Positions 51,211 through 59,318 of a stretch of DNA of 64,000 nucleotides are shown here, piece by piece (positions within the stretch are counted from its first letter, which is position 1; the number at the start of each line of letters is the position of its first letter). The stretch lies in contig NZ_JAQUVF010000007.1 of NCBI RefSeq assembly GCF_028693505.1, forward strand, positions 1-64,000, given 5' to 3'. The translations under genes and the position numbers were made by a program. Under the pieces are notes generated by a model. The model was not told where the DNA came from. It searched no databases and saw only the letters and a program-made list of their open reading frames with translations. The stretch comes from Oscillibacter sp. Its GTDB lineage: Bacteria > Bacillota > Clostridia > Oscillospirales > Oscillospiraceae.

Positions 51211-51630
51211 ATGTCATATAGTACCAAACAGCAGCAGGCGGTGCTGCACTGTCTCAGCCAGCGAAGCGGCGAAGCGCTCACCGCGGCCGCGCTGGCGGAG
51301 GAGCTGCGCCGCCTGGGCAGTCCCGTGGGGCTGGCCACCGTTTATCGCCAGCTTGAAAAGCTGGAGCAGGAGGGCCGCGTCCACAAGGTGAACACGGAAG
51401 AGGGCGCCTTTTACCAGTTCTGTCCCCATCAGACGGGGCATTGCCACGGCTGCTTTTTGCTGCGCTGCGAGCAGTGCGGGCAGATCGTGCATCTGGACTG
51501 CTCCCATTTGAAAAGCCTTTACGAGCATCTGGAGCAGGACCACCACTTTCGCATCGACCCCAACCGCACGGTGCTGATGGGACTATGCGGCGTCTGCGCC
51601 GAAAAGGAGGCCGCCCATGGAGCGCAATGA
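51211..51630 (+). CDS. Fur-family metalloregulator
   Basis: A 139-residue protein with the Fur winged helix (ALAEELRRLGSPVGLATVYRQLEKLEQEGRVHKV) and a metal-binding C-terminal half: CPHQTGHCHGCFLLRCEQCGQ, HLDCSH and LMGLCGVCAE. Two CxxC motifs form the structural zinc site, and the His-rich HCHG/HLDCSH segment resembles the sensor site. With an ABC metal importer next door it may be Zur, although its operator looks like a Fur box. It overlaps the ATPase gene by 14 bases. Confidence 0.88.
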   Translation: MSYSTKQQQAVLHCLSQRSGEALTAAALAEELRRLGSPVGLATVYRQLEKLEQEGRVHKVNTEEGAFYQFCPHQTGHCHGCFLLRCEQCGQIVHLDCSHLKSLYEHLEQDHHFRIDPNRTVLMGLCGVCAEKEAAHGAQ

Positions 51631-52330
51631 ACTGATCGTCTGCCGGGACGTCTCCTTGGGATATGAGGGACAAAGCGTCCTCACCCACCTGAACCTCACG
51701 ATTCAGGCGGGGGACTACCTTTGCGTCGTGGGCGACAACGGCTCCGGCAAATCCACGTTACTGCGGGGCCTTTTGGGTCTGCTTGCGCCCCAGAGCGGCG
51801 AGATCTGGCGGGCGGAGGAGCTGCGCCGGGGCGCGGTGGGCTATCTTCCCCAGCAGACCCGGGCCCAGCGGGATTTTCCCGCCACCGTGTTTGAGGTGGT
51901 GCTCTCGGGCTGTCTGAACCGTCCCGGCACGCGGTTTTTTTACTCGGCGGCGCAGAAATCCGAAGCCCTGATGAATATGGGCAAGCTGGGCATTTTGGAG
52001 CTGAAGGACCAGTGCTACCGGGACCTCTCCGGCGGACAGCAGCAGCGGGTGCTGCTCTCCCGGGCGCTGTGCGCCGCCAGCCGCCTTCTCATTCTGGATG
52101 AACCCATCACCGGGCTGGACCCCGCCGCGGCGCAGGATCTCTATAAAACCCTCTCCTACCTCAACGAAAAAGAGGGCATGGCGGTGGTGATGGTGACCCA
52201 CGATCTGAAATCCGCCCTTCGCGGCGCGCGGACCGTGCTGCACATCGGGCGCAGCAGCCTGTTTTCCGGCACGGTGGCCGACTATCTCGCCTCCCCCCAG
52301 GGACGGCGCTTTCGGGAGGCGGAGCAATGA
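51617..52330 (+). CDS. ABC transporter ATPase for metal uptake (ZnuC-like)
   Basis: A 237-residue ATPase: Walker A VVGDNGSGKSTLLRGL, signature DLSGGQQQRVLLSRAL, Walker B LLILDEPITGLDP and switch His in VMVTHDLKSA. It matches the ZnuC/MntB-type importers of manganese, zinc or iron. It overlaps both neighbours and is translated with the permease. No substrate-binding protein gene is adjacent. Confidence 0.88.
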   Translation: MERNELIVCRDVSLGYEGQSVLTHLNLTIQAGDYLCVVGDNGSGKSTLLRGLLGLLAPQSGEIWRAEELRRGAVGYLPQQTRAQRDFPATVFEVVLSGCLNRPGTRFFYSAAQKSEALMNMGKLGILELKDQCYRDLSGGQQQRVLLSRALCAASRLLILDEPITGLDPAAAQDLYKTLSYLNEKEGMAVVMVTHDLKSALRGARTVLHIGRSSLFSGTVADYLASPQGRRFREAEQ

Positions 52331-53139
52331 ATCTTTTGCAGATGTTTTCCTATCCCTTTATGCAGCGGGCCCTGATCGCCGGGGTTTTGGTGAGTCTTTG
52401 CGCCGCGCTTTTGGGGGTCTCTCTGGTTTTAAAGCGGTATTCCATGATCGGCGACGGGCTTTCCCACGTCTCCTTCGGCGCGCTGGCCGTGGCTGTGGCG
52501 CTGGGCATTACGCCGCTGTACTTCTCCATTCCGGTGGTGATTCTTGCCGCCTTCTGGCTTTTGCGGATGGCGGGCCGTCCCCACTGGAACAGCGACGCCG
52601 CCGTGGCCGCCATGAGCGCCTCAGCCTTGGCGCTGGGCATTCTTGTGATCTCCCGCACCACGGGCATGACCACGGACGTGGACAACTATATGTTTGGCAG
52701 CGTGCTGGCCATGTCCCCAACGGACGTGGGCCTTTCCGTGGCGCTGTGCGCGGCGGTGCTGGTGTTGTTTCTGCGGTACTATCACAAGCTTTTTGCCGTC
52801 ACCTTCGACGAAAGCTTTTCCCGGGCCACAGGACTGCGGGTGGACCGGTACAACACGCTCCTTGCCATTCTCACCGCGCTGACGATCGTTCTGGGCATGC
52901 GGATGATGGGCGCGATGCTGATCTCCTCTCTGGTCATCTTCCCGGCGCTCACCGCCATGCGGCTGTTCAACAGCTTCCGGGGCGTGGTGATCTGCGCTGC
53001 GGTGACGGCGGTGGTCTGCTTTTGCGCGGGTCTGACCATTTCCTTCGCCTTTTCCACCCCGGTGGGGGCCACCGTGGTGGTCGCTGACCTGGTGCTGTTT
53101 CTTCTCTCCTGCGCGGCAAGCGCGCTTCGCCGCCGGTGA
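52327..53139 (+). CDS. ABC transporter permease for metal uptake (ZnuB-like)
   Basis: A 270-residue permease with eight to nine hydrophobic helices, typical ABC-3 family: QRALIAGVLVSLCAALLGVSLVLKRYSMIGDGLSHVSFGALAVAVALG at the N-terminus and MRMMGAMLISSLVIFPALTAMRL near the C-terminus. It overlaps the ATPase gene by four bases (ATGA). The metal is most likely zinc or manganese. Confidence 0.88.
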   Translation: MNLLQMFSYPFMQRALIAGVLVSLCAALLGVSLVLKRYSMIGDGLSHVSFGALAVAVALGITPLYFSIPVVILAAFWLLRMAGRPHWNSDAAVAAMSASALALGILVISRTTGMTTDVDNYMFGSVLAMSPTDVGLSVALCAAVLVLFLRYYHKLFAVTFDESFSRATGLRVDRYNTLLAILTALTIVLGMRMMGAMLISSLVIFPALTAMRLFNSFRGVVICAAVTAVVCFCAGLTISFAFSTPVGATVVVADLVLFLLSCAASALRRR

Positions 53140-53142
53140 GAC

Positions 53143-53178
53143 GGGGGCGGACGGGACCTTTGCGTCCCATCCGCCCCA
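53143..53178 (+). terminator. hairpin after the metal importer operon
   Basis: GGGGCGGACGGGAC pairs with GTCCCATCCGCCCC-type sequence (one mismatch). It lacks a T run, so terminator function is weakly supported. Confidence 0.5.
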
Positions 53179-53238
53179 CAATTCCTAAAATTCCCGTAAA
53201 AAACCGGTCAAAAACTTCATTTTTATCAGGCAAAAGGC

Positions 53239-53267
53239 TTGCGCTTTTACCCAAGTTGTGATATATT
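53239..53267 (+). promoter_or_regulatory. promoter of the rimP-ribF operon
   Basis: TTGCGC, 17 bases, TATATT, about 115 bases upstream of rimP. Confidence 0.55.
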
Positions 53268-53296
53268 TGCATATGTTAGTAAAGAGTAAGTAGTGG

Positions 53297-53321
53297 AGTG
53301 GACCCATGGTCCGCTTTTTTT
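53297..53321 (+). terminator. leader attenuator-like terminator upstream of rimP
   Basis: AGTGGACC pairs with GGTCCGCT (one G-U) around CAT and is directly followed by seven Ts, about 30 bases after the promoter and 60 before the rimP start. It would act as an attenuator for the operon. Confidence 0.65.
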
Positions 53322-53382
53322 ATTGGCCTTTTTGCGTGGGTCAAAATTTTAAAATTCTGTCAAAAGAAGGGAGACACCCCCT

Positions 53383-53844
53383 ATGAAGAAAATCACGGAA
53401 CTGACCGCCGAGCTGGCCGCCCCCGCCATTGCGGAGGCAGGCTGCACCCTCTGGGACGTGGAATACGTCAAGGAGGCCGGTGCCTGGTATCTGCGCTTAC
53501 TGTTGGATAAAGAGGGCGGTGTGGACATTCTGGACTGCGAGACCATCTCCCGGAAGCTTTCAGACCTTTTGGACGAAGCCGACCCCATTGAGGGCAGCTA
53601 CACGCTGGAAGTCGGCTCCGCCGGCGCCGAGCGGGCGCTGAAGCGTCCCGGCGACTTTCAGCGGTATCTGGGCAGTCCCGTTCTGGTGAAGCTGTATCGG
53701 AATCTGGACGGGCGGAAGGAATTTGCCGGCAATCTCGCCGCGTACGACGCCGCCACCGGCAAGGTGTCCATCACCGTGGGAGAGAACACCATGTCCTTTG
53801 AAAAGAAGGACGTGGCGCTGGTCCGTCTGCGGGTGGAGTTTTAA
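53383..53844 (+). CDS. rimP: ribosome maturation factor RimP
   Basis: A 153-residue cytoplasmic factor for 30S subunit maturation. It has the typical fold elements: LAAPAIAEAGCTLWDVEYVKEAGAWYLRLLLDKEGGVDILDCETISRKLSDLLDEADPIEGSYTLEVGSAGAERAL with the conserved LEVGSAGAERAL (usually LEVSSPGLDRPL). It is the first gene of the operon; nusA follows after 53 bases. Confidence 0.95.
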   Translation: MKKITELTAELAAPAIAEAGCTLWDVEYVKEAGAWYLRLLLDKEGGVDILDCETISRKLSDLLDEADPIEGSYTLEVGSAGAERALKRPGDFQRYLGSPVLVKLYRNLDGRKEFAGNLAAYDAATGKVSITVGENTMSFEKKDVALVRLRVEF

Positions 53845-53897
53845 ACGCTGCAACGAACATTTAAAAAGATGTATTTTAATATAAGGAGAGTCAACTG

Positions 53898-55058
53898 ATG
53901 AGAGGCAAAAAGCAGAAGGAGCCCGCAGGCATGAACATTGCGGAAATCTTCGCCGCTGTGGCAATGCTGGAAAAGGAGCGGGGCATTCCCCAGTCCTTCA
54001 TGATGAGCAAAATCATTCAGGCCGTGACCACTGCCTATAAGCGGGACCACGAGGGCGTGGAAAACGTCATTGTGGAGACGGATGAGGAGCACCAGGCACT
54101 GAAGATGTACGTGCAGAGGAACGTCGTTGCCGAAGAGGATTATGTGGACCCCGTCAACGAAATGTCCCTGGAGGAAGCCAAGCACCTGTCCGCCAAGTAC
54201 GAGATCGGCGACATCGTCAACATTCCCGTGGACAATGTGGAGTTTGGCCGCATCGCCGCCGGAAACGGCAAGCAGGTCATCATTCAGGGTCTGCGGGAAG
54301 CGGAGCGCGGCATGGTGTATGACGAGTTCAACTCCAAGCAGCACGAGATTCTCACCGGCGTCATCACCCGCATCGATCCCCGCAACGGCAACGTGTCTTT
54401 GCGCATCGGCACAGGCACCGAGTCCACCGAGGCTTTGCTGATGGCGGGCGAGCAGGTCCCCGGCGAGAGTTTGGAAGAGGGCATGCACATCAAGGTCTAT
54501 GTGGTAGACGTCCGGCGTCTCACCCGCGGTCCTCAGGTTTTGATCTCCCGGACCCATCCGGGTCTTGTAAAGCGGCTTTTCGAGCTGGAGGTCCCCGAAA
54601 TTTACGACGGCACCGTCGAGGTCAAGTCCATTGCCCGGGAAGCCGGAAGCCGCACGAAGATGGCCGTCTGGTCCAACGACGACAACGTGGACCCCATCGG
54701 CGCCTGCGTGGGCCCCAAGGGCGTCCGCGTCGGCAGCATCGTGGAGGAGCTTCGCGGCGAGAAGATCGACATTGTAAAATACAATGAGGACCCCGCCCAG
54801 TTCATCGCCGCCGCGCTGGCTCCCGCCGACGTGGTGGACGTGTGGATGGCGGACGAGGGCAAGGCCTGCCGCGTCATGGTACCGGACGATCAGCTCTCCC
54901 TTGCCATCGGCAAGGAGGGGCAGAATGCCCGTCTGGCAGCCCGCCTCACCGGTTATAAAATTGACATCAAACCCCAAAGCTACAAGGAGCCGGAAGAGGA
55001 CGTGGACGAGGATCACGTGGAGATTCTGGATGAGTCCGGCGCCCCGGTGGAAGAATAA
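53898..55058 (+). CDS. nusA: transcription termination/antitermination factor NusA
   Basis: A 386-residue protein: N-terminal RNAP-binding domain (MNIAEIFAAVAMLEKERGI...), S1 domain (HEILTGVITRIDPRNGNVSLRIG) and two KH domains (DPIGACVGPKGVRVGSIVEELRGEKIDIV and SLAIGKEGQNARLAARLTGYKIDI). The C-terminus ends in an acidic tail, without the extra repeats of proteobacterial NusA. It sits in the canonical place of the operon. Confidence 0.96.
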   Translation: MRGKKQKEPAGMNIAEIFAAVAMLEKERGIPQSFMMSKIIQAVTTAYKRDHEGVENVIVETDEEHQALKMYVQRNVVAEEDYVDPVNEMSLEEAKHLSAKYEIGDIVNIPVDNVEFGRIAAGNGKQVIIQGLREAERGMVYDEFNSKQHEILTGVITRIDPRNGNVSLRIGTGTESTEALLMAGEQVPGESLEEGMHIKVYVVDVRRLTRGPQVLISRTHPGLVKRLFELEVPEIYDGTVEVKSIAREAGSRTKMAVWSNDDNVDPIGACVGPKGVRVGSIVEELRGEKIDIVKYNEDPAQFIAAALAPADVVDVWMADEGKACRVMVPDDQLSLAIGKEGQNARLAARLTGYKIDIKPQSYKEPEEDVDEDHVEILDESGAPVEE

Positions 55059-55080
55059 CCCAGGAAAGGCGGCCTGACGG

Positions 55081-55362
55081 ATGCCGAAAGTAAAAAAGAT
55101 TCCCCAGCGGCAGTGTGTGGGCTGCCGGGAAATGAAAGAAAAGAAAGCGCTGCTGCGGGTCGTGAAGTCCCCGGAAGGGGCTGTCAGCCTTGACTTTGGC
55201 GGCAAAAAGCCCGGCCGCGGCGCCTATGTGTGCCACAGCGTGGACTGTCTCCGGAAGGCCCGGAAGAGCCGGGCGCTGGAAAGAGCCTTTGAAACCGCCA
55301 TTCCGGCGGAGGTATATGACGCCATGGAGGCAGAACTGCGAGGTGCCGAAAATGAGCAATGA
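55081..55362 (+). CDS. ylxR: YlxR (RnpM-type) RNA-binding protein
   Basis: A 93-residue basic protein. CVGCREMKEKKALLRVV and PGRGAYVCHSVDCLRKARK are the signature of the YlxR family, which modulates RNase P in Bacillus. Cys residues in CVGC and C..DC could hold a metal. It overlaps the YlxQ gene by 11 bases. Confidence 0.92.
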   Translation: MPKVKKIPQRQCVGCREMKEKKALLRVVKSPEGAVSLDFGGKKPGRGAYVCHSVDCLRKARKSRALERAFETAIPAEVYDAMEAELRGAENEQ

Positions 55363-56404
55363 TCCGATTCTCTCCCTGCTGGGGCTGGCCCTTCGGGGCA
55401 GCCATCTGGCCGTTGGCGAGGAACCTGTGGAATCTGTGGCCCGCGCCCGGGATGCCCGGGTGCTGCTGCTGGCGGGCGACGCCGCGGACAATACGCGCCG
55501 CCGCATCGAGCGCTTTGCCGACGCCGGACAGTGCATTTGGATTCGGGTGCCCTTTACGAAGGAACAGCTGGGCCGCGCCGTGGGGCGCGCCTCCGTGGCC
55601 GTTGTGGCTGTGACGGACATCGGCCTTGCCGCCGCGCTGGTCCGCCGTCTGGCGGACCGGGACCCGGAACGGTACGGAGAAAGCGCGCGGCGGCTGGACG
55701 TGAAGTCCCAGCGGGCCGCGGAGCGGAAGTCTGAGATGCTGGCTCACGAGAAAAATCTCCGGGAGGGCCGACACAAGTCCAAGGCCGCAATTCCGGAAGA
55801 GCCGAAAGCCCCTTCCCGGCAGGAAGGCGCTCCAGCGCGGAAGTACCCGCCCCGGCGGGATGGTTCCCCCCGGCAAGAAGGCGCTCCAGAGCGGAAATAC
55901 CCGCCCCGGCGAGACGGCGCTCCCCGGCAGGAAGGCGCCCCAGCGCGGAAGTACCCGCCCCGGCGAGATGGCGCTCCCCGGCAGGAGGTCGCCCCAGAGC
56001 GGAAGTACCCGCCCCGGCGAGATGGCGCTCCCCGGCAGGAAGGCGCTCCAGAGCGGAAGTTCCCGCCCCGGCGGGACGGCGCTTCCCGGCAGGAAGGTGC
56101 CCCAGAGCGGAAGTACCCGCCCCGGCGGGACGGCGCTCCTCGGCAGGAAGGTGCCCCAGAGCGGAAGTTCCCGCCCCGGCGGGACGGTTCCCCGGCGGGA
56201 GGAACACTGCCTGGAAAACCGTCTTTTCGGAAGGACGGTCCCAAAAAGGACGACCGTCCCCGTACCCCGGGTGCTTCTCCCTATCGGGGAAAGTCCCGGC
56301 CATCCAAGGAAAACCGCCCCAAGCCGCGGGCAAAAGCGCCTGCTTACACAAAAAGCCATCCCGTGAAAAAGGGTAAAGGCTCTTTCCGAAAAAAGGAATC
56401 GTAA
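55352..56404 (+). CDS. ylxQ: YlxQ-like L7Ae RNA-binding protein with a repeat-rich basic tail
   Basis: A 350-residue protein, far longer than the ~100-residue YlxQ family. The N-terminal L7Ae/L30e domain (about 1-105) has SLLGLALRGSHLAVGEEPV, VLLLAGDAADNTRRR and VPFTKEQLGRAVGR. About 155-280 are seven tandem 18-residue units of the form RQEGAPERKYPPRRDGAP. A Lys/Arg/Pro-rich end follows (KPSFRKDGPKKDDR..., SFRKKES). The tail is strongly basic and should be disordered, probably binding RNA. The start is the ATG at 55352, overlapping ylxR. Confidence 0.82.
   Translation: MSNDPILSLLGLALRGSHLAVGEEPVESVARARDARVLLLAGDAADNTRRRIERFADAGQCIWIRVPFTKEQLGRAVGRASVAVVAVTDIGLAAALVRRLADRDPERYGESARRLDVKSQRAAERKSEMLAHEKNLREGRHKSKAAIPEEPKAPSRQEGAPARKYPPRRDGSPRQEGAPERKYPPRRDGAPRQEGAPARKYPPRRDGAPRQEVAPERKYPPRRDGAPRQEGAPERKFPPRRDGASRQEGAPERKYPPRRDGAPRQEGAPERKFPPRRDGSPAGGTLPGKPSFRKDGPKKDDRPRTPGASPYRGKSRPSKENRPKPRAKAPAYTKSHPVKKGKGSFRKKES
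55814..56191 (+). repeat. seven tandem 54-bp repeats in the ylxQ tail
   Basis: Seven in-frame units of 18 codons each, with differences only at a few positions (A/E before RK, Y/F before PP, G/S/A at the ends, and one G to V). The near identity at DNA level means copy number can change by slippage or recombination. Confidence 0.85.
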
Positions 56405-56469
56405 GCAGACGGCAGGTATTGATTTAAATTTCCCCAGCCCCCGGGTTGGAGCATAACGAGGTGTTTTTA

Positions 56470-58860
56470 TTGGGTATTGAAAAATACAGGGTCCATGAGG
56501 TGGCCAAGGACTTCGGCCTATCCACCAAGACCATTACAGAAATTCTGACGAAATATGTGGCCGCGCCGAAGAACCACATGCAGGTTCTCACCGACAATGA
56601 GCTGTCGATCATTTTCGACTATCTGACCCAGCACAACCAGGTCTCCGGCATTCAGGTGATTTTTGCGGACACCTATCAGGAAAAGGCGCAGACGGCCCAG
56701 CAGGCGGCTTCCGCTCAGCAGACGGCCCAGCAGGCGGCTCCCGCCCAGCAGGCGGCTTCCGCCCAGCAGACCGCTCCCGTCCAGCAGGTTGCTCCCGCAC
56801 AGCACGCAGCACAGCAGCAGGCATTTCCCGCTCAGCGGACGGGCCAGCAGACCACCCAGCAGCCCACCACCCGGGTCCCGCAGAAGAAGATTGTGGACAC
56901 CCGCAAGGGCGGCGACGTGAACCTTGCCAAGTACGACGAGCGGCTGGAGACCCTTGGCGGCGAGCGCGGCGAGCGGATGCAGCAAAAAAGCGGCAAGGAA
57001 AAATTCCGCAGCAACAACCAGCGCAAGGGCGCGCCCACCTTCTCCAACAAGCGTCGGCAGGACGAGGCGGATAAGATGCGCAAGCTCCAGCTGGAGATCG
57101 CCAAAAAAGCGCCTGTGAAGGTCCAGATTCCCGACGAAATCAGCGTGGGCGAGCTGGCCAGCCGCATGAAGAAAACCGGCGCCGAGGTGGTCAAGAGCCT
57201 GATGAAAAACGGCATCATGGCCTCTTTGAGCCAGCTCATCGACTTCGATACCGCCGCCATCATCGCTGAGGAAATGGGCTGCAAGGTGGAAAAGGAAGTC
57301 GTCGTCACCATTGAGGAAAAGCTGATCGACGATCACGCGGACCGTCCCGAGGACCTCTCCCCCCGCGCGCCGGTGGTGGTGGTCATGGGCCACGTGGACC
57401 ACGGCAAGACCTCTTTGCTGGACACCATCCGCAACACCTCTGTTGCCTCCGGAGAAGCCGGCGGCATCACGCAGCACATCGGCGCCTATCAAGCGCAGGT
57501 GAACGGCAAGCCCATCACCTTCCTGGATACCCCGGGCCATGAGGCATTCACCTCCATGCGTGCCCGCGGCGCCATGATTACCGATATTGCCATTTTGATG
57601 GTCGCCGCGGACGACGGCATCATGCCCCAGACGGTGGAGTCCATCAACCACGCCAAGGCGGCAAACATTCCCATCATTGTGGCCGTCAACAAGATCGACA
57701 AGGAAAACGCCAACCCAGACCGCATCATGCAGCAGCTGACCGAGCACGGTCTGATTCCCGAGGAATGGGGCGGCGAAACCATTTGCTGCAAAATTTCCGC
57801 CAAGAAGAACATCGGCATCGACAACCTGCTGGAAATGGTCACGCTGACCGCCGAAATGCAGGAGCTCAAGGCCAACCCTAACCGGGCGGGTCAGGGCACC
57901 GTGATCGAGGCCCGTCTGGACAAGGGCCGCGGCCCCGTGGCAACGCTTCTGGTCCAGAACGGCACGCTGAAGCAGGGCGACGTCATTATCGCGGGCACGT
58001 CCGTCGGCCGCGTGCGCACCATGACCGATTATAAGGGCAACCGTCTCACCGAGGCCGGTCCCTCCGTCCCCGTGGAGATTGCGGGCCTTTCCGAGGCGCC
58101 CTCCGCCGGCAGTCCCTTCTTTGCCGTGGTGGATGAACGCATGGCCCGGGAGCTGGTGGAACAGCGCAAAACCGAGGTGCGGCTCAATGCCGCCGCGCCC
58201 GTGCAGAAGGTCTCTTTGGAGAATCTCTTCGACCAGATTCAGGCCGGCGAGCGCAAGGAGCTGGCCCTGATCGTCAAGGCCGACGTGCAGGGCAGCGTGG
58301 AGGCCGTCAAGACCTCTTTGGAAAAGCTCTCCAACGACGAGGTCAATGTCCGGGTCATTCACGGCGGCGTTGGCGCTATCAATGAGTCCGACGTGATGCT
58401 GGCCGCCTCTTCCAATGCCATCATCGTGGGCTTCAACGTCCGTCCGGACGCCGCCGCCCGGGACGGCGCCGTGCGCCAGAACGTGGATATGCGGATGTAC
58501 CGCGTCATTTACGACTGCATTGACGAGATTGAAGCCGCCATGAAGGGCATGCTGGCGCCCAAGTTCCGCGAGGTCGTTCTGGGCCATGCGCAGATCCGTC
58601 AGACCTACAAGGTCTCCGGCATCGGCACCGTGGTCGGCTGCTACGTGCAGGACGGCAAGATCGTTCGAGCCTGCTCTGTACGGGTCGTGCGGGACGGCAT
58701 CGTCATCCACGAGGGCCAGCTGGCCTCCCTGAAGCGGTTCAAGGACGATGCCAAGGAGGTTGCGGAGAACTACGAATGCGGCATGACCGTGGAGAAGTTC
58801 AACGACCTCAGAGAAGGCGACATCATTGAAGGCTTTACCATGGAGGAAATTCCCCAGTAA
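56470..58860 (+). CDS. infB: translation initiation factor IF-2
   Basis: A 796-residue GTPase that places initiator tRNA on the 30S subunit. The N-terminal IF2_N domain starts [20 protein letters not shown]. An Ala/Gln-rich linker (about 74-137) follows. The G domain has GHVDHGKTS (about 307), DTPGHEAF and NKIDKEN. The C-terminal domains end with GYVQDGKI-type sequence and [16 protein letters not shown]. The TTG at 56470 is preferred, with GAGGTG upstream; the in-frame TTG at 56446 adds an untypical leader. Confidence 0.95.
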   Translation: MGIEKYRVHEVAKDFGLSTKTITEILTKYVAAPKNHMQVLTDNELSIIFDYLTQHNQVSGIQVIFADTYQEKAQTAQQAASAQQTAQQAAPAQQAASAQQTAPVQQVAPAQHAAQQQAFPAQRTGQQTTQQPTTRVPQKKIVDTRKGGDVNLAKYDERLETLGGERGERMQQKSGKEKFRSNNQRKGAPTFSNKRRQDEADKMRKLQLEIAKKAPVKVQIPDEISVGELASRMKKTGAEVVKSLMKNGIMASLSQLIDFDTAAIIAEEMGCKVEKEVVVTIEEKLIDDHADRPEDLSPRAPVVVVMGHVDHGKTSLLDTIRNTSVASGEAGGITQHIGAYQAQVNGKPITFLDTPGHEAFTSMRARGAMITDIAILMVAADDGIMPQTVESINHAKAANIPIIVAVNKIDKENANPDRIMQQLTEHGLIPEEWGGETICCKISAKKNIGIDNLLEMVTLTAEMQELKANPNRAGQGTVIEARLDKGRGPVATLLVQNGTLKQGDVIIAGTSVGRVRTMTDYKGNRLTEAGPSVPVEIAGLSEAPSAGSPFFAVVDERMARELVEQRKTEVRLNAAAPVQKVSLENLFDQIQAGERKELALIVKADVQGSVEAVKTSLEKLSNDEVNVRVIHGGVGAINESDVMLAASSNAIIVGFNVRPDAAARDGAVRQNVDMRMYRVIYDCIDEIEAAMKGMLAPKFREVVLGHAQIRQTYKVSGIGTVVGCYVQDGKIVRACSVRVVRDGIVIHEGQLASLKRFKDDAKEVAENYECGMTVEKFNDLREGDIIEGFTMEEIPQ

Positions 58861-58870
58861 CGCAAATACT

Positions 58871-58906
58871 AAGGGGCGGCGAGAAGTCGCCGCCCCTTCC
58901 CTTTTT
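58871..58906 (+). terminator. hairpin with T run between infB and rbfA
   Basis: AAGGGGCGGCGA pairs with TCGCCGCCCCTT and is followed by CCCTTTTTAC, directly behind infB. It may reduce read-through into rbfA. Confidence 0.7.
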
Positions 58907-58937
58907 ACCAAGGCAATTGTGCCAAAGGAGGTATTTT

Positions 58938-59318
58938 ATGGCCAGCAATCGAATCGGCCGCATCAATGAGGAAATTCAGCGGGAGCTGAGCGACCAGCTC
59001 CGCCGTTTAAAGGACCCCCGGGTCTCCGGCACGGGGATGGTCTCCATCACCCGGGTGGACACCACCGGGGACCTGCGCTATGCCCGAGTCTATATCAGCG
59101 TATTGGACAAGTCCCAGGAAAAAGACGTGCTCAAGGGTCTCAAGTCCGCCTCCGGCTTTCTGCGGCGGGAGCTGGGCCGCACCTTGCAGCTGCGCTATAC
59201 GCCGGAGCTGCAATTCATTGCCGACGACTCTATTCAGCACGGCGCTCACATTCTGGAAATTTTGCGCCGGGTGGAAAAGGATGACGAGAAGCAGGGCGGA
59301 GACGAGGCGCAAGAATGA
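58938..59318 (+). CDS. rbfA: ribosome-binding factor A
   Basis: A 126-residue KH-type cold-shock factor for 16S rRNA maturation: NRIGRINEEIQRELSDQLRRLKDPRV and the central SITRVDTTGDLRYARVYISVLD, with the C-terminal ELQFIADDSIQHGAHILEILRR. AAAGGAGG lies 7 bases before the ATG. It overlaps the DHH gene by four bases. Confidence 0.95.
   Translation: MASNRIGRINEEIQRELSDQLRRLKDPRVSGTGMVSITRVDTTGDLRYARVYISVLDKSQEKDVLKGLKSASGFLRRELGRTLQLRYTPELQFIADDSIQHGAHILEILRRVEKDDEKQGGDEAQE

Noticed and set aside
55814-56191. Possible CRISPR array
   Set aside because: The units are directly adjacent, in frame and have no spacers; they are protein-coding tandem repeats.
55184-56359. 391- and 265-codon minus-strand ORFs with GAGTSALG-like repeats
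   Set aside because: The repeats are only the complement of the 54-bp units in ylxQ; no start signal or independent support exists.
56518-58911. 797-codon minus-strand ORF opposite infB
   Set aside because: It is a shadow of the GC-rich infB reading frame, lacks a ribosome binding site and has His/Gly/Ala-biased sequence without domains.
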